NCBI RefSeq assembly: GCF_021869535.1
Contig: NW_026262648.1
Coordinates: forward strand, 2,604,001 to 2,668,000
Origin: Mytilus californianus
Lineage: Eukaryota; Mollusca; Bivalvia; Mytilida; Mytilidae
Direction: 5' to 3'
Length of the DNA: 64,000 nt
Below the pieces are notes generated by a model. That model was not told the origin of the DNA and did not search any database. It saw only the letters and a list, made by a program, of their open reading frames with translations. Both the position numbers and the translations under genes were made by a program. Shown here in pieces: positions 59,476 to 64,000 of the stretch. Positions within the stretch are counted from its first letter, which is position 1, and every line of letters starts with the position of its first letter.

Positions 59476-60237
59476 AATGGTTAATTATTCAAATGCTTAT
59501 TTTTAGTTTAATATGTCTATATGTCATACTCCGCTTAATTCTTTCATTGATTTGTATAATTTGTGTATAAATGTTATATTATGCTGTATATTATCTATTG
59601 GATATTTATATTGTGTAAATCCAATAAGCTGTATTTGCTTACGGAAATAAAGTATTATTAGTAATTCGCCGATCATTAGTTAGGGGTGTTGTGAATATCT
59701 ATAAAATCTGTTAGATACAATTAACAACAACATCAGAAAAAGGAATCCTGTACATCAAATAAACTAACGTATGAAAAATGTGCAATAAAACAAAATGTAT
59801 ATAGTTATGTCTTTATACTATTACATTAACGAAGCGTTTGCAAAGGCATCAAATGTTAATATCTTCAAGCAAAATCCGATTTCATGTTTCTTTCATAGAT
59901 CCAGCGCTTCGTTGTTGAGTGGGAAAGAATGTCAGTGTGATTTATTTTCTTAAGTATTTCATATCAGCAGCATGTTAAAATGCAGATGTAAACTCTAAAG
60001 TTGCACATTTCTTTAATACCACAAAATTTAATTTAAACAATTCAAGAAAAAAAAATATTTAAATCCTTATTTGCAAACAGTAAACCACCTTTTTCGCAAT
60101 ATTCTTTTATTATTCTTTATGATATTCATTGAATTAATCAATATTTAAAAAGGAACAACAGAGAAATAGCATTTCCTTTAAAATGCCATGAGAAAGGTTG
60201 AAACTACATTGTATTTCAAATCTAGCAGTATACTTAC

Positions 60238-60301
60238 TGTGAGTTTCAAATAAAACTGTAAAGAAAAACACTAAACCATAGAGAATTTTTAGCAGCTCCA
60301 T
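60238..60301 (-). CDS. Exon 1: start codon and signal peptide
   Basis: ATG at 60301-60299 in a good context (GATATGG). The peptide MELLKILYGLVFFFTVLFE is a classic signal sequence: a charged start, a hydrophobic core of about 13 residues, then polar ETHS. The exon ends CACA|GTAAGT, a near-consensus donor, in phase 1. Joined to exon 2 it reads ...ETHS-CFE, which puts the likely cleavage just before the first Cys. Upstream (60302 onward) is AT-rich; no TATA or initiator could be chosen with confidence. Confidence 0.75.
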
Positions 60302-61120
60302 ATCTTACTTGATTGATCTAATCAAAAAATCTAAACAACTATAAATCTTTAATGTTGACCTAAAAATAAACTTATTCGTGTAAAAACATATTTCACCTTA
60401 TCATAAAATGAGGTGCATATTTGAAATGTTAAGGATAAGAAAGGAAGATTTTTGAAATATTTGATATTCATCCTCGGCTTTGCTGATAGCTGTGTGTTCT
60501 ATATAAATGTTTATTTGAACATGCAATTCGATTATTTAAACGGTGTTCCTATATCACGAAGGAAGGGGGAAGTGGGTTGTCCATATGAAAATGATGAAAT
60601 GTCGTGGATAGTGATGCACTTTTGGCTGTTGACTGGTTAAATTAAAATTCAAATGTCAAATACTAATAACTATCCATTGTGCATAGTCTAAAAGCTTTAT
60701 CAGAAAACAACATTACTTCCGCTAATAAGACCTTCGTAAAAAAGAATCAACTACAAAAAACGTACAGTTATATAAAATATGTTTACACCTTTTTAAATTC
60801 AGTATAGAGAAATGTAGAATTTATTGTGTACAGGAAAATCAAATGAATGTTGGAATCTTTTTCCCAATAGGACTTCGATAATTACTTTGTTATGTGAATG
60901 TGTATTATTCTCCATTAACTTATCAATAGGATCGATGTTTACGTTTGTTTTTTAATTATTTATTCCAAACTTTTGAATTTTAGCGTTCGTAGAGTAACAG
61001 TTAAGTTATATTGATAGAGTGATTGATCAGATACCGCATGTAAATGTTGATAAACTATTAATGCTATTATGAAAGCGAATTAAATGCTATATCACGACAA
61101 AAATTATTTTGAAATGATAG
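60302..61120. other. Upstream flank of the predicted gene
   Basis: AT-rich, presumably 5' untranslated and promoter sequence for the minus-strand gene. I see no convincing promoter element and no other gene. Confidence 0.35.
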
Positions 61121-61124
61121 ATTT

Positions 61125-61256
61125 TTGGTTTATAGCTCTTCATCCTTTTAATAAGTTTTAGATTTTCAAGTATTTTGGCCTCGAGCATCAGTATAGAGAC
61201 ATTGATTGTCGAAATGCGCATCTGGTGCAGAAAAATTGGTACCATTTATGTTATTA
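61125..61256 (+). repeat. Dispersed repeat, family 4, copy c
   Basis: TTTTGGCCTCGAGCATCA then ATTGTCGAAATGCGCATCTG and TTGGTACCATTTATGTT, as at 39.7 and 40.1 kb. Confidence 0.65.
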
Positions 61257-61261
61257 CATTA

Positions 61262-61400
61262 TCGGAACCAGGGGGTGTTCCGGGGGTTAGAACCCCTCCC
61301 CCTTTTTTTCTAATTACGTGAACGTTTCATGGTGTTCCGGGGTTAGACACCCTTCCCTTTATTCAAAGGCTGGATCCACGCCTGTATTAACATGGGTATG
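61262..61400 (+). repeat. Duplicated GGTGTTCCGGGGTTAGA repeat
   Basis: Two close copies (near 61,273 and 61,331) of GTGTTCCGGGGTTAGA-like sequence followed by C-rich CCTCCCCC or CCCTTCCC, then AAAGGCTGGATCCACGCC. It looks like the end of a mobile element; class unknown. Confidence 0.4.
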
Positions 61401-61859
61401 TTATAATGACAAAATAACTCTACTCATGGAGGCCAGTTTGACTAGGGGTTGTATAAATACGCAGCCACGTTCTCTCTTACTGATTGAGGACGTAAATTTA
61501 AATACACATGTATGAGAGTGTCAGGCAGGCTCTCTGATCTCTATAACTCTCTTTCTGCGATCCCTGCTTATACTATTTAAAGTCTTTTTTTGGCTATACA
61601 GGATGTATACAAATTTCGGAGTTAGTTTTTTTTTCCTTATAATTATTGTTATAGTTAGCGATGAACATTTGCATTACTATGATATAATCTCATTGTGGAA
61701 ATATAGCTGAAATCACCAGAAGGTTTTTCGAAACAGAAGTTAGCAGTTATAATATGACTGAATAAATATTGTTCGCAACCGTCATCTGACACATATTTTC
61801 AACATGGATATAAATACTTAGATTTTTTTCAAAATGCTTTATTGATTTGTGTGTGTATC

Positions 61860-62115
61860 CTTGTCTTTTTTCTGTCCACCTATTGTTCTGCCTGTCCCGC
61901 CGGAGCATCTGTAATCGTTGTATTTTTTAAAATTTTATCCTTTTTTTGGGAGGGGGGGGGGGGGTCTTGTGACTCATGCTTAAGTTTTTTTTTTGCAAAG
62001 TATTTGAACTTGTTTGTCTTTGCGTCGTCTATCGTTTTTTTGCCATAGCGATGATAGTATCATTCGAGTTATGAGTTTGAATGTCCCCTTTGCATCTTCC
62101 GTCTCTTGTTTTGTC
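61860..62115 (+). repeat. Dispersed repeat, family 2, diverged copy with G run
   Basis: GCCTGTCCCGCCGGAGCATC at the start and GAGTTTGAATGTCCCCTTTG at the end. In the middle is an almost pure run of about 19 G's with one A (around 61,950-61,967), unusual in this AT-rich region. Confidence 0.55.
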
Positions 62116-62329
62116 CGTTGTTGTTCACATATTGATTGTTGTATATGCTGAATACGTTTGGAATATTTTTCCCCTGTACATTAAGTAAACAACTATTAAT
62201 CAATTGACCAGTAATGTTGTATTACCCCCTTTATATTCTACTTACCTTTCTATCCATTTACATGTTTTGCTATGATACTCAAACACATGTTAAGGACCCA
62301 GTGTATGGTGTGTATTTTTGATCATAGAT

Positions 62330-62765
62330 CACAGTTTTCCTATTGAGACTTTTAGATGGCAAAATATTGCAAGAGAAAATAAGAAATGCTTACTTTGTTA
62401 CTCTGGAGACATCGGAGATGAATTTCATTATATTTTTAAATGTTCTGTATTTAATGATGGTCGTAAACAGTTATTGAGAAAAAGATACTAGTATACAAAT
62501 CAACCAAAATCATTGAAATTTAATGAACTGATGAATAGAAGAAATCTTTCTGATCTTAACAACTTGTGTAAGTTTATAAGATGTAGGCTCTCCTGGGTAG
62601 CTCATGTACTTGGTACCATTTAGTTTTATATGTATACTGTAAGATATTTGCCTCTGTCTTGCTTTCGCATAACATGTGTATGTCTGTACATATACATTAT
62701 GTAATATTTATTGTGTGTATCTCTATACCAATGTAATTTGGTTTGTTGAGAAATAAAGATATATA
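62330..62765 (+). mobile_element. 5'-truncated LINE tail, second subfamily
   Basis: Conceptual reading: NIARENKKCLLCYSGDIGDE then FHYIFKCSVF (C-x2-C...H...C), then LMNRRNLSDLNNLCKFIRCR and a stop near 62,622. About 130 bp of 3' sequence ends GAGAAATAAAGATATATA. It has the same C-terminal pattern as the 55.4-59.7 kb LINE but is too different to be the same subfamily. One stop interrupts it. Only the extreme C terminus is present, typical of incomplete reverse transcription. Confidence 0.7.
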
Positions 62766-62769
62766 TCTG

Positions 62770-64000
62770 AGGTCATAGAAATACACAACTGTTATGCGTT
62801 TTTGTAATCATTAATAAATGTTGGTATATACTTAAATGGTTACACGTCTCTAAAATACAGAGATTATGCCATAATTAACACGATATGATACCTTTTATTT
62901 TACTCTCTTTACAAAACACATATCCATTCTGTTCAAATATTTGTAAAATTGCCAGTTTTTATTTCACTGAGAAATCACAGTAGTTCATTGCAACCAATAC
63001 AATAAGTCAAAATATTTACATTGTTCTTACATTCGACCGATTTATCTATTTATCATTCACAAATATACATGAATATGATTATTATGCGACTTTGTGAATC
63101 ATTATCATCATTTATCAAACAGTTTGTGTCATTGTATGTCTTACGATGTAATGAATATTTGTCGGTTATAAAACAAAGGCAGCTAAGTAATAGAGCGAAA
63201 ACTGACATAAAGAGATCTCTAAACACAATTATATAGTTCTAATTTATTGAACTTTCGTTAGTTGAAGCCATATTAAATATGTGCATCAACAAACTAAATT
63301 ATATCAAATGAAAAGTAGGTTATGCCAAAAAAGCATTATCAACAGCCCCTGGTGATGATTCTAAAAAACATATTACTATGACGTAGACGTTTTGGTGATA
63401 GTGACCTGGGTCAATAATGAACACGATTCTTTCGGGGATTTTTAAGAACGTGTAATTTAGTGAACAGGGGCTACAATAGACTTGCCATAATAAGTATATT
63501 CCACTAAGAATAGCTAACCCAGCACAATTCATTCCAAGCATTTGTGTTTGTGAGTGTACAAAATGTCTCGGATAAAGCATAAATAATTTGGTATTATATA
63601 TGTTTGAGATGATAATTGTTCATGTTATAGGTTTATTTTAGTACGACAATAATTCTATTGTACTATTTATTAATCAATGCAATCAAATTTTGTTAAAATT
63701 GTTATATTATAGTAAGTGTTTTGAAACGATTATGACAATAAAAATCATTCCGAATTAATCACAGATAAAGTAAACATTTTTTTACATGACATAGAATATG
63801 TAAAATAGGCGATTTAAAGTTAATACCAATGAGAAAGAAATCCAAATCTAAAAAAGAAAAGGGATAACGCTAGTTTTTCTCCCACGTTTATCATGCAATT
63901 TGTATACCGTGTCTGGATAAATGTTCGTGAAATCCCTTTAGTTTTCAAAAATGATCCCTCATGTTATTGTACACTAAATGGAATTTTCACTTTTCAGGTG
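62770..64000. other. AT-rich sequence without recognised features
   Basis: Only short open frames. The 86-residue minus-strand frame (63,320-63,580) is moderately hydrophobic and lacks splice or family support. Confidence 0.5.

Larger units (their letters stand above)
55440..59665 (+). mobile_element. Degenerate LINE (non-LTR retrotransposon) with ORF1, endonuclease and reverse transcriptase
   Basis: Order: ORF1 nucleic-acid chaperone-like protein, apurinic-type endonuclease, reverse transcriptase with YADD, and a C-terminal Cys/His segment. An A/T-rich 3' end follows (GGAAATAAAGTATTATTAG). No terminal repeats. Several frameshifts and stops make it inactive. The 5' and 3' limits are approximate and no target duplication was found. 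The clade is not resolved by eye; L1-, I- and Jockey-like groups share this layout. It lies antisense inside intron 1. Confidence 0.88.
52233..60237 (-). other. Intron 1 of the predicted gene
   Basis: 8 kb intron. It holds family-3 and family-1 repeats (54.6-55.26 kb) and a decayed LINE in antisense orientation (55.4-59.7 kb). 52,240-54,600 is AT-rich with no gene that I can support. Confidence 0.5.
24364..60301 (-). other. Predicted ten-exon gene: receptor-like type I membrane protein
   Basis: Assembled by eye from GT-AG signals and reading phase. Exons: 60238-60301, 52120-52232, 48874-48976, 46751-46840, 44356-44502, 41008-41139, 37676-38098, 37259-37633, 30115-30193, 24364-24781. Phases agree at all nine joins and the coding length is 1,944 nt (647 residues). 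Predicted order: signal peptide (1-21), six-Cys WSC-like region (22-94), Cys module 1 (95-172), Cys module 2 (173-216), Thr/Ser-rich stalk (217-482), transmembrane helix (about 485-506), basic stop-transfer segment and a 140-residue cytoplasmic tail with several Tyr. Only the last exon and parts of the stalk are visible as long open frames. The family is unrecognised; a cell-surface recognition or adhesion role is inference from architecture. Skipping both stalk exons would keep the frame (381 residues). The first six exons and the last two are the firmest; the 3' end of the stalk is the weakest. Confidence 0.72.

Noticed and set aside
63320..63580. 86-residue minus-strand frame
   Set aside because: Partly hydrophobic but no splice support, no family motif, and a short inverted repeat (AGCCCCTG type) suggests repeat-derived sequence.

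Overview
This window is animal nuclear DNA, most likely from a marine bivalve and probably a mytilid mussel. The signs are very AT-rich non-coding DNA, intron-split genes with GT-AG junctions, cytosolic eukaryotic tRNA genes with internal A and B boxes, Penelope-like and LINE-type retroelements, and several dispersed repeats of a kind I associate with mussel genomes. The species assignment is from memory of repeat style, not from a search. There is no bacterial-style operon structure and no CRISPR array.

Layout. Bases 1-22,817 are a head-to-tail array of a 1,070-bp unit (16 units plus a partial one). Each unit carries a tRNA-Trp(CCA) gene on the minus strand and a tRNA-Ser(AGA) gene on the plus strand, transcribed divergently about 400 bp apart. 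Fifteen tRNA-Trp and thirteen tRNA-Ser copies look intact. One tRNA-Trp has lost 10 bp of its T arm. Three tRNA-Ser copies are split inside the anticodon stem-loop by the same 342-343 bp poly(A)-tailed insert with an identical 10-bp target duplication. Unit 5 is also split by a 4.5-kb terminal-inverted-repeat DNA element (5,503-9,996) with a TA target duplication, no recognisable transposase, and a MITE nested inside another copy of itself. Units 7-16 look almost identical; units 1-6 carry the variation and all the insertions.

Bases 22,818-24,260 hold a 5 x 50-bp and an about 8.5 x 51-bp minisatellite.

Bases 24,364-60,301 hold what I read as one minus-strand gene of at least ten coding exons, assembled by eye from splice signals and reading phase. 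It has a signal-peptide exon (60.2 kb), a Cys-rich WSC-like region (52.2 and 48.9 kb), two small Cys modules (46.8/44.4 kb and 41.1 kb), a Thr/Ser-rich stalk (37.3-38.1 kb), a single-pass transmembrane exon (30.1 kb) and a cytoplasmic tail exon (24.4-24.8 kb). The phases agree at every join and the model totals 1,944 nt (647 codons plus stop). A predicted type I receptor-like membrane protein is the simplest reading; the family is not identified. Its introns hold three decayed Penelope-like elements (31.2-32.4 kb minus; 32.9-34.2 kb plus; 39.2-40.5 kb plus, split by another repeat), a decayed plus-strand LINE (55.4-59.7 kb) and many short dispersed repeats.

Bases 60,302-64,000 lie upstream of that gene and hold repeats and a 5'-truncated LINE tail. 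Limits: all joins, boundaries and repeat families were judged by eye, with no alignment, expression or database evidence.
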